From Coptis chinensis (taxonomy: Eukaryota > Streptophyta > Magnoliopsida > Ranunculales > Ranunculaceae): a stretch of DNA of 64,000 bases. Where the stretch lies: assembly GCA_015680905.1 (NCBI GenBank), contig CM027380.1:17874001-17938000 (forward strand), read 5' to 3'. Shown piece after piece: positions 32,801-43,413 of the stretch (within the stretch, counting starts at the first letter, position 1; each line of letters opens with the position of its first letter). The notes below the pieces were generated by a model that searched no databases, was not told the DNA's origin, and worked only from the letters and a program-made list of their open reading frames with translations. Made by a program: the position numbers and the translations under genes.

Positions 32801-35800
32801 CAAGCTTGAATCTCTCATCCTTCGGAATATGCACAAATGCCACGCACCCAAATACCACCAAGTATCCATAATCAACATCTCGCGACCATACTCTCTGCGG
32901 ATAATCACTATTCGTAGGCTTTCTTCAGTGACGAGGTTGATCACATGCACGGTCAGTCGCATTGCTTCTACCCGGTAGCTTCTAGGTAGCTTAGAGTGAG
33001 ATAGCATGCATCTTATCCTCTACAATGGTAGTGCGGTTCATTCTCTCTGCTATTCCATTACGTTGCGGTGTCTTGGGAGCGGTGCGCTCATGGCCGAATC
33101 CCAAGACTCGGCAATACTCTTCAAATGGCCCAATGTACTCACCCCCCATTATCCGGCGAATACACTTCAACAACTTCCCAGTCTCTCTTTCCACCATCTT
33201 TGTGGAATTTCTCAAACACGCCAAATCACTTCATCCTTGGGTCTTGGACTATAGACCCATATCTTTCTTGGACGATCATCAATGAATGTCAAGAAGTCGA
33301 AACTCCACGGTGGGACTTCACTCTCATAGGACCACATAAGTGCATTATTGCACTAGCTCGAGGGCGGTGTCGCTTTACGTGAGGCGGGAATCTTTGGAAA
33401 GACACCTGTGTTGCTTTCCTACCAAACAATGAGTACATGTACTTAAATGTGTACCTTTAATGTCGGCATGGCCTTTTGCTTAGCAAGAACTTCCATCCCT
33501 TTTATGCCCATGTGACCGCGGTCTCTTGTGCCCGCCGTTCGGATGAAACTTCTTCTTACGCGCGTTAAACCTGCTTTACAAAACTAGCCTTGTGTTTTGT
33601 AAAGAGAGCAAGTTTTTCTTTCCTCACGGCTTTACAATGGAACCTGCGCTTTCGGTTTCCATACCCGTTACCAAACGAGGTTTACAAAGCCATCATCATC
33701 TAATTTCCCGGCGAAATTAGGCTTAACCGTATGTCGGGGACATGTCTTACATCCTTGAGTGTCAAGGTGTAGCCGACATTGGTTTCTACATGAACATCTC
33801 AATGCCTATAATCTTGAGGCGCCAGCATTTACCCATCCTCACTTCACCATATTCACCACAACAACCGTAGGTAGTGAAGAAAGAATCCCACTGTCGCGGT
33901 GTGGCGTGATAGGATGCTCTGTATCTATCACCCACTCGTATCGACATGAGGTACTAAGACGGCCACACCCTGTCGACCGCAATTCCCACTAGGTCATCGA
34001 CTAGTGCGGTAGTATCTCTCGCTGTGTTTCCGTTCCTCTGCACCATGTCTTCATGTACCGTTATTCTTCTCATCCCTCTTGATTGTTACGCTTTCATATC
34101 CGAAGTGGCCTTTGGTGGCACAATAGTAACATTGCCTCTCGCCTTAGGAGTTCTAGCTTCACCCCTAGATTTATACGCGTCACCTCTAGAGCGAGATGGT
34201 TTTACGCCCGACCTCTCCCCGTTTCTCTGTGAAAAGGACCTGCGAGTTAGAAAGAGCCGCTTCTTGCACTCCTTCTAGTCTCCTCATTCAACAAAGGCGT
34301 GGTAGCCATCTCCATGGTAACAATTCCATCCTTAGGCGCTCCATGTAGAGAAACGCTAATGTCTCCCAACTTTCGGGTAGAGAGCCTAATAGAAACAAAG
34401 CCTCAACCGTCTCCCAAATTGATCTTCATCAAATGCATCGATTGATGATATTACGTACTTCATTAAGATGCTCGGACATTGAAGAACCTTCTTGGTACTG
34501 CCGTGTGCGCAAACTTCTTAACGACTAGCACTTTGTTTCCACGGACTTCCTCTCATAAAAGGTCTTGAGTTTCTTCCATAGGCCGAAGGTTGTAGTCTCT
34601 TGGGCCCACATGGTGAAAGACAACGTCGTCTATCCATTGTCGAATGTACCCAATAGCTTTTACGTCAAGCTTTTTCCATTCGGCCTCATCGATTTTTCGG
34701 TTTTTACTCCCTCGTTCTCGATGGGAAGTGCCAAGTCCTTGCGGATTATAGCAAGTCTTCCATCTTGGCTTTCCGGATGGTGTAGTTTTTCCTATTCGGA
34801 CTCATCATAATGAGGTGTTCGCGGAATGGTCCATCTCTACAAGTTATTTAACCTCAAATCTTCTCTCGGGGAATTTAACAAACACGCCCGACAAAGATTC
34901 GGATAACACCACTGAGGCTATTCTAACCAAGGCTCGATACCACTTGTTGGGGATTACACCAATACCAATCGGTTCCCCATTTACACGGATAACTTGTATG
35001 AACACACTTCAACTCTAGATAAATCTCAAATATCACAAACTACCTATACTAACATGCCCAACTCATTAAACAACTATCAACAACAAATAATAATGTAAAA
35101 GCGGTTAAACAACAAACCACAACACAAAGATTTACCGTGGTTCGACCCGATGATGCCTACTTCCACAAGAGCGGTTCTTAATAAAATGGGAAGGAAGATT
35201 ACAATCTCTCCTTTCTGATCTCTCACCTTACTAGATCACTCTTATCTCTTTCTGGGGTTGTATATCCGTAAAAAGTTATCTCTCTTTTGTTTTAGTCCGG
35301 ATTCCAATCCTTTCCGACTTGTTTTTTTTTCTTCATTAGGTTAGGTTTTCCAAAACCTTGATTTTTGGTTTTATCTCCAAAACCAAATTCGCGGATCTTG
35401 TAGCAAGGGCCCACGAAAATAGACTGGCCGGGCGCTGCCACTCGGAAAGCCTTGAAGTATTTGAGACTGAACCGAGCGGCGCGCGCTGGCCACTTTGGCG
35501 GGTGCCCTTATGTTATTTAGTTCTCGGCTCTGGCGCCGCTATTCTTCCCAAATACAGCGCTTCGACTTACTGGATGTCGAGTTTGCCGTTTAAATCCGCT
35601 CCAGTTTCTCTCCTCATGTGAGGGATAACTCCAACAACCAATAGGCGAGACTCGTAGTCAAAATCGAGTTCAAACTTCAAAGTGGTTCAAAACGTCGAAG
35701 TCCCAGAAAATTTCAGTCTAGAATAACTCCATATCAATAATTGGTTGGTTTTGACCTATTCACCGAATTCTACAATGTGAATTGGAAGGCATCAAATGAT

Positions 35801-38361
35801 CAAAGTCAATGGTTTCTGAAAAATATTTTTATTTGCAACATGCCACATATTATCATAATTATCAACTTATTAGCCATCGTTTTGATAAAAAGAAAGTTCA
35901 ACACTTCAAGTTGGCCTAAATTTTTGTCTTTACTAACGGATTTTTCTTACCAAGTTATCACCATGACGCTAACAGCTATTGTTCACAGTACAAAAGGCTG
36001 TTTCAGGGAAAATACTGGTATCTTAGAGTTATTGAGTACCCGCTCAGAGCACAACTGCGCAGGCTCCTAGCTGAGTTGGTCAAAGTGCACCACACTGTTA
36101 AAAAGGTCTCAAGTTTAAGTGTCCTTAGGGAGCCCTGCTTATAGGGGGCTGCTCGTTTTGCAATACTGGTGTTGCTGCCTAGCCTCCATGCTATAGGGAC
36201 ACGAGTGACTTGGAGACCGAAGAAAATAATAACTTAATAAGCCTTCCGTGTGAATACAAGGTCTTAATTTTGGAATCTGAAGATGAAATCACATAGCAGC
36301 CAAGCGCTTGTCCTTTTGTGCTGACTATATGATAGAGTTGTTTTTTCGATACCATGATAGAGTAGTTGTTCACTTGTTCGCTCCATTATTAAAAGGATTT
36401 TATAGGTTCTTTATGAAAAAAAAAACAGTGAGGCTGTAAGGCTGTAACAGAAATTATTAAAAATTCAGGGTACCAAATTTCAAATTCTTCATGATTATTT
36501 GGAAAGGCCATTCTAATGCAATATTGTGTGTCAAAAAAACAAAAAAAAGAAAAAGAAAACATGTGATCGTAATAGTCTGATGAAATAACCGATTGCACAA
36601 TAACATTACTGAGTAGTGTACCTACTAGTAAATAGTGTACTTTAAATCTTTGGCTTACTGTAGTTCACTTCCGCCAAATAAAATGGTTGTGGAACCAATC
36701 CACTTCACCAAGTAAAATCATTGTAAAGAATTTCGAAACTCAAAATTTTGACAAGTCTTAACTCTGAGAAGTTTTAAAACTTCTTTGGCACTTTTCATAT
36801 TATCTGGTAAGTTGACCAACTAATGAAATTTCGGCAAAAAGAGTCTCTACGGTAAAGAAAGACAACTTAACTAGTATTGAACATTGTGCCAGTGAAAAAC
36901 AATTGTGCTATCTAGGGGTGTAAAAACGGCCCTCAAGCCCTCGGCCCGCCCGATCCGACCCATGAATGAACAAAAAGCCCTCAAATTTAAGCCCCGCAAT
37001 TTGAGGCGGGCGGGGTGGCCATACCGCCGTGTTTTTTGGGAGGGTAAGAACTAGATATTTAAACATGAGGCGGACCCTCGGCCCTCCCTCTAAGGCCCCC
37101 ACAAAGCCCAGTATTAAGGCCCTCATTAATATTTAGATTTTCTAAACAAAATTACATATAATACCTTTAGGGTTTTAAGTTTTACTTATTATTACATAGG
37201 GTAGAAATGTAAATTTCAAGTATAGTAGTTGATATAAATTTTTAGTATTATTACATAGGGTATTAAAGCCACTATGTAAATTTTTAGTACGTAGTGGCTT
37301 TATGTAAATTTTTATTACATAATAGTATGTAAGAAAATTTAAATTTTTAGTTGTAAAATTTTTAGATTTTACTTATTATTACATAGGGTAGTTAGTATTT
37401 TTATTTAATGATGATACTCTTAGGAGGACTTTGGAAGTTTAGGTGCTTCATCTAAATTGCCCCATAACTTATGTAAGAAAAAAATGCTACAAGTGAAGTG
37501 ATTTTAACTTAAAGCCACTACTCTAAGCACTCGCTAATATACTGCATAAACATATTCGTCAAAAGAAATTTATGGATGCACCAAATTTACCTTGTCTCCT
37601 TCATCACTTCTTTGCGTTCTTTGTCAACCACCACGCAGCAAGATTTAGATTTCTTTCTTGCGTTGCTTTTATGTATTATGTAATTTATAAGGGAAAAAAA
37701 GTGACCTATTCCGATCATAACGTATTAAGAGTTTGAATAATAGACAAGTTGTCCAACCCAGCTACTTATAGACGCCCTCGGGCCGCCCGCATTTTAAAAA
37801 GAGGACTGAGGGCGGGCAAGTGGTCAGTATAATTTAAGTGTTGGCCCTCACAGGCCCGACCTCATAAGCGTAAAGAATTTTGGCCAGCCAGTTCCCCTCA
37901 AATCATATGGGCTTTTACGATTTGAGGGCCGGGCTGGCCCGGCCCGGCCCATTTTACACCCCTACATCCAAGTCTGCGGAGTAAAATAGTAATTACCTTA
38001 AGAAACAACCATCGTAAATAACCCGAGCCCCATTGGCCAAAGAGCAATTTCGAATTTGAGCTTCTGCTGCAGCATAGCACTCAAGACAATCAGACCTGTT
38101 AAGATAATTTCTGCACTGGACCATAGCATACACTGGGTCAGCTCCTCTAGCTGCCTGAGCTGTAGCGAATCTGTTACTGTCATTCGAAAGTTGTGATCTG
38201 AGATCTGAAAATGTCGCATTTAAATTTGCCATGAACGAAGATGGACTTGTCACATTATATTGGCTGCACCCTCTATTCAATAGGTTTGTCTGAGGATCAG
38301 ACTTAACCGCGGCGAATGAAAATGCCAAGATTGAGAAAGCAATTATCCAGAAAGAACTCAT
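26850..38361 (-). CDS. Cysteine-rich receptor-like protein kinase (CRK), 8 exons
   Basis: Exons (minus): 38361-37997, 29973-29582, 29415-29296, 29072-28945, 28198-27985, 27824-27593, 27411-27261, 27161-26850. All junctions are GT-AG and the sum is 1914 nt, an open frame of 637 residues, normal for CRKs. A signal peptide ([20 protein letters not shown]) is followed by two DUF26/Gnk2-like domains with C-x8-C-x2-C motifs ([26 protein letters not shown]). One membrane helix ([18 protein letters not shown]) comes next, then a cytoplasmic kinase with [33 protein letters not shown] and GYTAPEYA, so an RD-type active kinase. The clade resembles CRK2/CRK3. These receptors act at the plasma membrane in stress and immune signalling. 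Intron 1 is about 8.0 kb and full of transposons, and intron 4 has a solo LTR, yet the frame is intact. Confidence 0.88.
27594..27984 (-). other. CRK kinase exon 6 and intron 5 area
   Basis: Exon 6 (27824-27593) carries the catalytic loop [15 protein letters not shown] and the DFG motif. Intron 5 (27984-27825) is short and free of repeats. Confidence 0.7.
28286..28877. mobile_element. Solo LTR of a copia element in CRK intron 4
   Basis: Starts TGTAGAGAAAA and ends ATTCACAACA, the same ends as the LTRs of the copia element at 42740-48074. It shares long blocks with them (GAGTTGAGTGTTCATTCTTT, GGACATCTAGTAAAGCTTGG, GTTGGGATATTGCTTGGAGG). A perfect 5-bp target-site duplication GTTCT lies at 28281-28285 and 28878-28882. 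No internal retroelement sequence remains, so it arose by LTR-LTR recombination. It has a GC-rich block (28315-28385) not seen in the other copies. It is in intron 4 of the CRK, in the orientation opposite to the gene. Confidence 0.88.
30063..30737 (-). repeat. 3' LTR of copia element 1
   Basis: 675 bp, aligned along its length with 34945-35636. Small indels and a diverged GC-rich block (about 30540-30660) distinguish the two. Confidence 0.85.
30738..30752 (-). other. Polypurine tract of copia element 1
   Basis: The minus strand reads CGGGAGGGGAGAT directly before the 3' LTR; it would prime plus-strand DNA synthesis. Confidence 0.7.
30990..34900 (-). pseudogene. gag-pol of copia element 1, degenerate
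   Basis: From the 5' side, poorly preserved gag/protease sequence lies at about 34900-33500. Integrase lies at about 33330-32700 ([27 protein letters not shown]-terminal [20 protein letters not shown] and [17 protein letters not shown]). Reverse transcriptase lies at about 32360-31400 ([34 protein letters not shown], where the family has [17 protein letters not shown]). RNase H lies at about 31320-31000 ([31 protein letters not shown]). More than ten frame changes separate these blocks, so no product is expected. Confidence 0.75.
34928..34944 (-). other. Primer-binding site of copia element 1
   Basis: On the minus strand the bases next to the 5' LTR read AGTGGTATCGAGCCTTGG, close to the 3' end of initiator tRNA-Met (TGGTATCAGAGCC), the usual copia primer. 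Confidence 0.75.
34945..35636 (-). repeat. 5' LTR of copia element 1
   Basis: 692 bp, TGTTGGGG to CCAACA, the pair of 30063-30737. In the minus orientation this is the upstream LTR. Confidence 0.85.
35642..36904. other. CRK intron 1, middle part
   Basis: Intron sequence between copia element 1 and a hAT-like element. Apart from the tRNA-like stretch at 36062-36134 nothing is recognised. Confidence 0.45.
36062..36134 (+). ncRNA. tRNA-derived (SINE-head-like) sequence
   Basis: GGCTCC at the start pairs with GGAGCC at the end, as in an acceptor stem. TAGCTGAGTTGG is a consensus A-box, while the B-box region (AAGTTTAAGTGTC) is weak. It looks like an old tRNA-derived SINE head or tRNA pseudogene within the CRK intron. 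No body or tail boundaries could be fixed. Confidence 0.35.
36913..37964. mobile_element. hAT-like element, TAGGGGTGTAAAA termini, in CRK intron 1
   Basis: Starts TAGGGGTGTAAAA and ends TTTTACACCCCTA. GGCCCTC/GAGGGCC and GGCCCGGCCC-type words are arranged inversely at the two ends. The 8-bp flanks do not match convincingly, so the target duplication is lost or the ends are slightly off. No coding sequence was found in the 1.05 kb. Its right end is only 32 bp from the exon 1 splice donor (37996). Confidence 0.65.
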
Positions 38362-38439
38362 CGTGAAATGACAATTCACCAATAATCTAAATTGAAAGGA
38401 AGAAAAAGAAGAAGAAGTTGATAACATAATGCACCTGCA

Positions 38440-38453
38440 ATAAATATATAGGG
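38440..38453 (-). promoter_or_regulatory. Possible TATA box of the CRK gene
   Basis: The minus strand reads CCTATATATTTAT about 80 bp upstream of the chosen ATG at 38361. This is close for a TATA box unless the leader is short, so the call is tentative. Confidence 0.3.
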
Positions 38454-38767
38454 AGAATTCCAAAGGTCAACATGTGTCGTTGCTTCATTTGGATAAAATA
38501 AAGCATGAATCCCCATCATGACTTGGTGTGGAATATGGTGTAATATTTGATGGAATTATATAGGAGTTAATTGTGTACATCAGGGTCCCATTTCCATTAC
38601 TTAAAATAATAGAGTTGATTTTCTATCAGTCTTTTCACAAGACTAAAACGAAACTTAGCGGGAAGAGGGTAGAGGGAACTCCAGCGTAGAATTATAGTGT
38701 GCCAACTTATTATCTAGAAATCTAGAATTCATACTGGATTAACGATTTTCTTTGTAGTTAGCTTGAA

Positions 38768-39355
38768 TGTTGTTTGACATAAACTAACTCTCACAGATTT
38801 ACTCTTAATTTGCGTACAACAGAACCGAACAACCAATATCAAATGTAGTAAAAATAATAATCCACAACTACATTGTATGAAATCAACTAAATAACTCCTA
38901 AACAAGTAGTAAATAATGTAAACTACTCACCAATTCAAGCAAACAACCAAGAGAAGAGAGACAAAAATTTACGTGGTTTAGCTTGCGCTTAATTCACAAC
39001 CAAATAGAGAAATTTTCAATAGAGAGAATATTCAAAAGAGTACAATAAGCTCTCACCTTGAGTCCAAAAAATCTCCAAAATTTCCCAAGAAGAAACTCAC
39101 AAATCTCTCTTTTCTCTCCTCACAACATTGTTCTCTCAACTCTACAACTTTCTACCAAAGAGTTTGGACATAAACAAATAAAGAAAAGACTCAAGTCTTT
39201 CTTTTTCCAAAGCTCTCTCAAAAAAGGCACTAAATCCCAAACATTAACAACAAATTTTGTCTCACACTCAATTTATAAACCCTAACTTTGTTTTTGTAGT
39301 GTAGCTGAAATTTTGGTGGAGTATGAAATTTCGATCCATTTCGGCATATCCAACA
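38768..39355 (-). repeat. 3' LTR of copia element 3
   Basis: Pairs with 41491-42086. The outer ~50 bp is diverged, so the outer boundary (TGTTGT at 38768) is provisional. Confidence 0.65.
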
Positions 39356-39588
39356 ATTCTCCACCTCGATGAAGAATTTTCCAAATTCAAGCCGACCAAC
39401 CAATGCACTACACCTAACCAACCAAACAACATCAAAGAGAGAACTAACCAATCCAACCATCAATGTCCCTAAGGATCTAACAATAACTGCACCACGAAGT
39501 GGTTGCCTATGTACCCGGTCAAGGGATCAAACCTTCGTAGTTCTTCCATACCCCCAAACAAAGGGTTCAATCAACAAACATGCCCATA

Positions 39589-40496
39589 TCAATTCCCGGA
39601 AAGGCGTGTGTCCCTCAAGGGATCACCAACAAACTTCAACACAAAGGGGTCAAAAATACCACATATCATCTCCACTAAGTATATTGAAGATGTTCCAATA
39701 CCATCTCCTAGAGTAGGAGATGTTCCAACACCCCGAAACCTCATATGGCTTCCAACAACAAATGGCTTCACACCTTCACTATGCTCATGGGCTAGAGCAT
39801 CTACAACTCCAATTGTGGCTTCACTTTCATTATCAGTTGTGTACCTATCAACATCACAATGAGTGGCATTAATCTCCACCTTTTGAGATATATCTCCAAC
39901 ATTCGAACATACATTCAAATCAAAATGCCCAAAAGAAACAAATTTTTGTTTCTTCCCAAAACCACGTTCTTCCTTTATGGTAGAGTTTCCGACAACCATA
40001 CAAGTAGAATAATTTCCACCTACACCAACCACACTTCCATTAAGAAAGTACAAATTCTTTCGCCTTGTCCCTTTCATCATCACACATGCCCCTACAACAA
40101 CCTTTAGAGCCCCATGTTCAAACACAACTTTCATACCATTTGATTCTAAAGAACCCAAAGTGGTGAGGTTAAATTGCAAATCCGGTACATACCGAACACC
40201 AACCAATTTTCTAACTGCTTCATCAAACATCTTCAAACGGATAGTTCCCTTTCTAGTATTTTGCAGATATGGCCATTACCTAACAGAACATCTCCATTAT
40301 CTAGCTCCTTGAAGCTAGTAAACAAATCCATATTGGGACACATATATTGAAAACATCCAGAATCAAGAATCCACTCACTTGTGGAACAACCAACTATCGA
40401 AGCAGTAAAAGAAAAATCTGAACAGTCATCACCACCTCCGTCTTGTGCAACATTCACACTTTCAATATTCGAAGAATCTTGGTCCTTCGATTTCAA
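39589..40496 (-). pseudogene. Protease/pre-integrase region of copia element 3, with novel tail
   Basis: The first part (40496-40233) has [17 protein letters not shown] with the protease DSG triad, then FTSFKELDNGDVLLGNGHIC. It continues after a small frame shift into the second part (40236-39589), with VGVRYVPDLQFNLTTLGSLE and GTRRKNLYFLNG. All of this is standard copia sequence. After this point the remaining ~140 residues (rich in G, V, D, E, for example DNESEATIGVVDALAHEHSE) do not resemble copia integrase or anything I recognise, yet the frame stays open to TGA or TAA near the polypurine tract. Confidence 0.65.
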
Positions 40497-40520
40497 CTTG
40501 GGACATTCAAACTTCCAATG

Positions 40521-41375
40521 TCATTTCTTGTGGCAAAAGGCACATTGGTCTTCATCTAATCGATCACGTCTCACTCTTGATTTAGAGTGAGATCCACCAC
40601 CTCTACCATTATTCCTTTCATAGTTTTTTCCCCTCATAACCAAAATTTTAGGTATAGATGACTCCCTATGGAGTGCAAGGTCCTTATTCCTATACTTATG
40701 ATTCACCAATGTTGTAGCCACCACTTCATAATCCAAGCTTTATTTTCCCGCCATCAAATTAGATGTGAGATACTCGAGATCATCCGGAAGGGAATTCAAA
40801 AGGCATACCGCCTTATAGTGCTCAGACATTTTTTCATCCAAATTTAATAAGTCGGCAACGAGCTTATTGAACTCATCCAAGTGCTCATACAAGGTAACAC
40901 CTGGCCTCATATTCATCCGGAAAAGCTTCCTCGTCAAGAACACTTTATTATGAATGCTCTTCGTCATATACTTGTCTTCAAGCTTCTTCCAGAGTTCCTT
41001 AGCGAAGGTTTCTTTCATGACAAAGTATTTTTGCTTCTTTGCCAAACATAGTCGAATAGACCCACAAGCTTGTTTATTCAATATTTTCCACTCTGTTTCT
41101 GACATTGCCTCAGGTTTTTCTTCCAAGGCTTCACCCAAATTTTTTTTTGCCAGAACATCTAAAACCTCACACTGCCATATGCCGAAATTGTTCTTGCCAT
41201 TAAACTTTTCGACATCAAATCTTCCTACACTAACCGTCTTCATTTTCGAATTAGAAGAAGTTCCAACATTAGGAGTCTCATCATCACTAGGATTTGTCAT
41301 CTTCATAATTTTCATACACCACAAACAATAATAACAACAACAACCAAAGAAACACCCTCTTGGGAATTTCTTCAA
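40521..41375 (-). pseudogene. gag of copia element 3
   Basis: Codons from about 41375 to 40740 are open for 211 residues. They read VGRFDVEKFNGKNNFGIWQ, then LWKKLEDKYMTKSIHNKVFL, then LYEHLDEFNKLVADLLNLDE and LLNSLPDDLEYL, the UBN2-type copia capsid. A single stop separates it from the next segment (40736-40521), which ends in CAFCHKK, then TGA, then HWKFEC, a CCHC knuckle broken by one nonsense codon. It would form the virus-like particle and bind RNA. Two nonsense codons are its only visible lesions. Confidence 0.75.
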
Positions 41376-41490
41376 GCACTACCAATGCGGAAACGACCAA
41401 TGAAACCAAAAAAATTTGATTTTAACCAAACTTCCACCACAAACAACCACCAACTATGCCAAGGTAGAACATTTAGCTCCGATATCAATT

Positions 41491-42086
41491 TGTTGTGCCC
41501 CAAAAAAACTATGAAGCACACCAATCCAATGCAACGAAAGCGAACAACCAATATCAAATGTGGTAGAAGCAACAGCTCACAACTACGGTGTATGAAATCA
41601 ACTAAATAACTCATAAACAAGTAGTAAACAATGTAAACTACTCACCAATTCAAACAAACAACTAAGAGAAGAGAGACAAAGATTTACATGGTTTAACTTG
41701 TGCCTAATCCACAACTAAATAGAGAAATTTTCTATAGAGAGAATATTCAAAAAATTATAATAAGCTCTCACCTTGATTCCAAAGAATCTCCAAAGTTTTC
41801 TAAGAAGAAACTTACAAATCTCTCTTTTTCTCTCCTCACAACAATGTTCTCTCAACTCTACAACTTTTAATGGTTTAGACAACTACCAAAGAGTTTGGGC
41901 ATAAACAAATAAAGAGAAGACTCAAATCTTTCTACTTCCAAAGCTTTCTCAAGAGAGGCACCAAATCCAAAACCCTAACAACCAATTTTGTCCAACACTC
42001 AATTTCTAAACCATAACTTTGTTTTTATAATGTAACTGAAATTTCAGTGAAATATGAAATTTTGATCCATTTTGGCATATCCAACA
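41491..42086 (-). repeat. 5' LTR of copia element 3
   Basis: 596 bp, TGTTGTGCCCC to ATATCCAACA, next to the primer-binding site at 41476-41490. Confidence 0.75.
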
Positions 42087-42739
42087 ATTTGGATGATATC
42101 GTCACGTGCTTATGTGACATTATCTCATGTTCACTGCAGTGGCGGAACCAAGAATCCTCTTCACTGGGTGTCACGGGCACATCCCAAAGCATGTGCTGAG
42201 AGAAGTCTGTGCAGCGTACATGATCGTATAGCTTGACCATACACAAGCCTGATAAGCATTCGATGCTCGAGTAACTTACGAATAGTCAAGACTAAGGGTT
42301 ACCTCGTTTGCCCACAGTTGAATCCTCTGATATGTCTGAGAGGAGACTAAACACACCTGTCCCATATCTTTGAGACTGGATAGCTGAATACACCATTGGA
42401 ACGAGTATCTAGATGTTCCCACGACCAATCAATATAGCATAGCATAAAACGTTAGGACGTGGTATTTGGCAACCAATTTTTCCAACGGTACCACGTATGC
42501 ATGCTCCAATGCGATATGTCTCTAGACCCGTCCTATACTCGTTAAGAATCCATGACGCACCCTTGAGTGTTAAGTTGTCATGAACAAGCCTTGGTATTAC
42601 ACCAAGAAAGTTCCTAGCTGATAGCCCGGAGACTACGAGGAGTGATGGGAACTCCTCCCTCCCTAATATAGTGAATACGGATTTTCCACTATAACCAGAA
42701 GGGAACATTGTTCCAGGTGTGAACTTCTCCTAGGCATAA

Positions 42740-43286
42740 TGTAGAGAAAAAGGGATTTTTTTTTCTCTTTCATGTCTAGATGCACTGCCCTCGATGGGCT
42801 AATTCTCCAGTCCGGTTTTTTACCTTCGCCCGATGGCTGACCAGCCCACCAATTTCAGCCGAAATTCAATTTTTCGAAGCTTTTCCGAAATAGTATAAAA
42901 ATAGGTTTTTTTTTGTAGAAACCTAACTTTTCTAAAACCAAGAAAGAGAGAGATTATAAGAGAGCAATTCTTTGTGAGTTGAGTATTCATTCTTTGTGAG
43001 TGAATTGAGAGACTTGTAACTGTCATTATCTCGGACATCTAGTAAAGCTTGGAACTCGCGGTGTGGGACGTAGGCAAATTCTTAGAACCACGATATATAT
43101 CTCGCCTTGTGGTTTATTCTTCTTTACATTAATTGTTTTACTTTATATGCTTGTTATTTGATATTAAGAAGTGTTGGGATATTGCTTGGAGGGTGTTGAA
43201 GTCTTGTCTATTGAGAAGGATCGATCCTTGTGTTGGATTGATCCGTTTGTTCAATAACGTTGTTTCGCAGTCATATATTCACAACA
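42740..43286 (+). repeat. 5' LTR of copia element 2
   Basis: 547 bp. Related to the 3' LTR and to the solo LTR at 28286-28877. A TATA-like AGTATAAAAATAGG lies near 42890. Confidence 0.88.
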
Positions 43287-43287
43287 A

Positions 43288-43300
43288 TTGATATCAGAGC
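43288..43300 (+). other. Primer-binding site of copia element 2
   Basis: TTGATATCAGAGC, complementary in part to the 3' end of initiator tRNA-Met, two bases after the 5' LTR. Confidence 0.8.
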
Positions 43301-43413
43301 GTAGGTATACGACCTAGGATTTTGAGTTTAGTGCTCGAAATTTGTGTAGACAAGGTGTTCGATTAAATTCCAAGGTGAAATTTTTTTTTGGGTTATTGTG
43401 TGTAACTTGAAAG

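Larger units (their letters stand above)
30063..35636 (-). mobile_element. Full-length Ty1/copia element 1, in CRK intron 1
   Basis: The two LTRs are 30063-30737 and 34945-35636, both TGTTGGGG...CA. They are flanked by the 5-bp duplication ACCAA (30058-30062 and 35637-35641). The coding direction is minus, the same as the host gene. The primer-binding site lies at about 34928-34944 (reads AGTGGTATCGAGCC on the minus strand, tRNA-iMet type) and a polypurine tract at 30738-30752. Pol domains are ordered IN-RT-RNase H as in copia, but frameshifts are frequent. It is a nearly complete yet inactive insertion in the first intron. Confidence 0.88.
38768..42086 (-). mobile_element. Copia element 3: gag and protease but no integrase/RT
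   Basis: LTR-like repeats at about 38768-39355 and 41491-42086 share long blocks (TATGAAATCAACTAAATAAC; GGCATATCCAACA). The minus-strand primer-binding site (41476-41490, AATTGATATCGGAGC) and polypurine tract (39356-39367, GAGGTGGAGAAT) sit where expected. The internal 2.1 kb has a copia gag, a zinc knuckle and a protease/pre-integrase region with only a few stops, then ends. The integrase, reverse transcriptase and RNase H expected of copia are absent. It would need proteins from other elements to move. The left LTR start is approximate and no target-site duplication was resolved. Confidence 0.75.

Noticed and set aside
39369-39862. Plus-strand frames of 115 and 119 codons
   Set aside because: Antisense of the tail region of copia element 3; the minus strand continues the gag-protease frame.
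40954-41331. 125-codon plus-strand frame
   Set aside because: Antisense of the copia element 3 gag.
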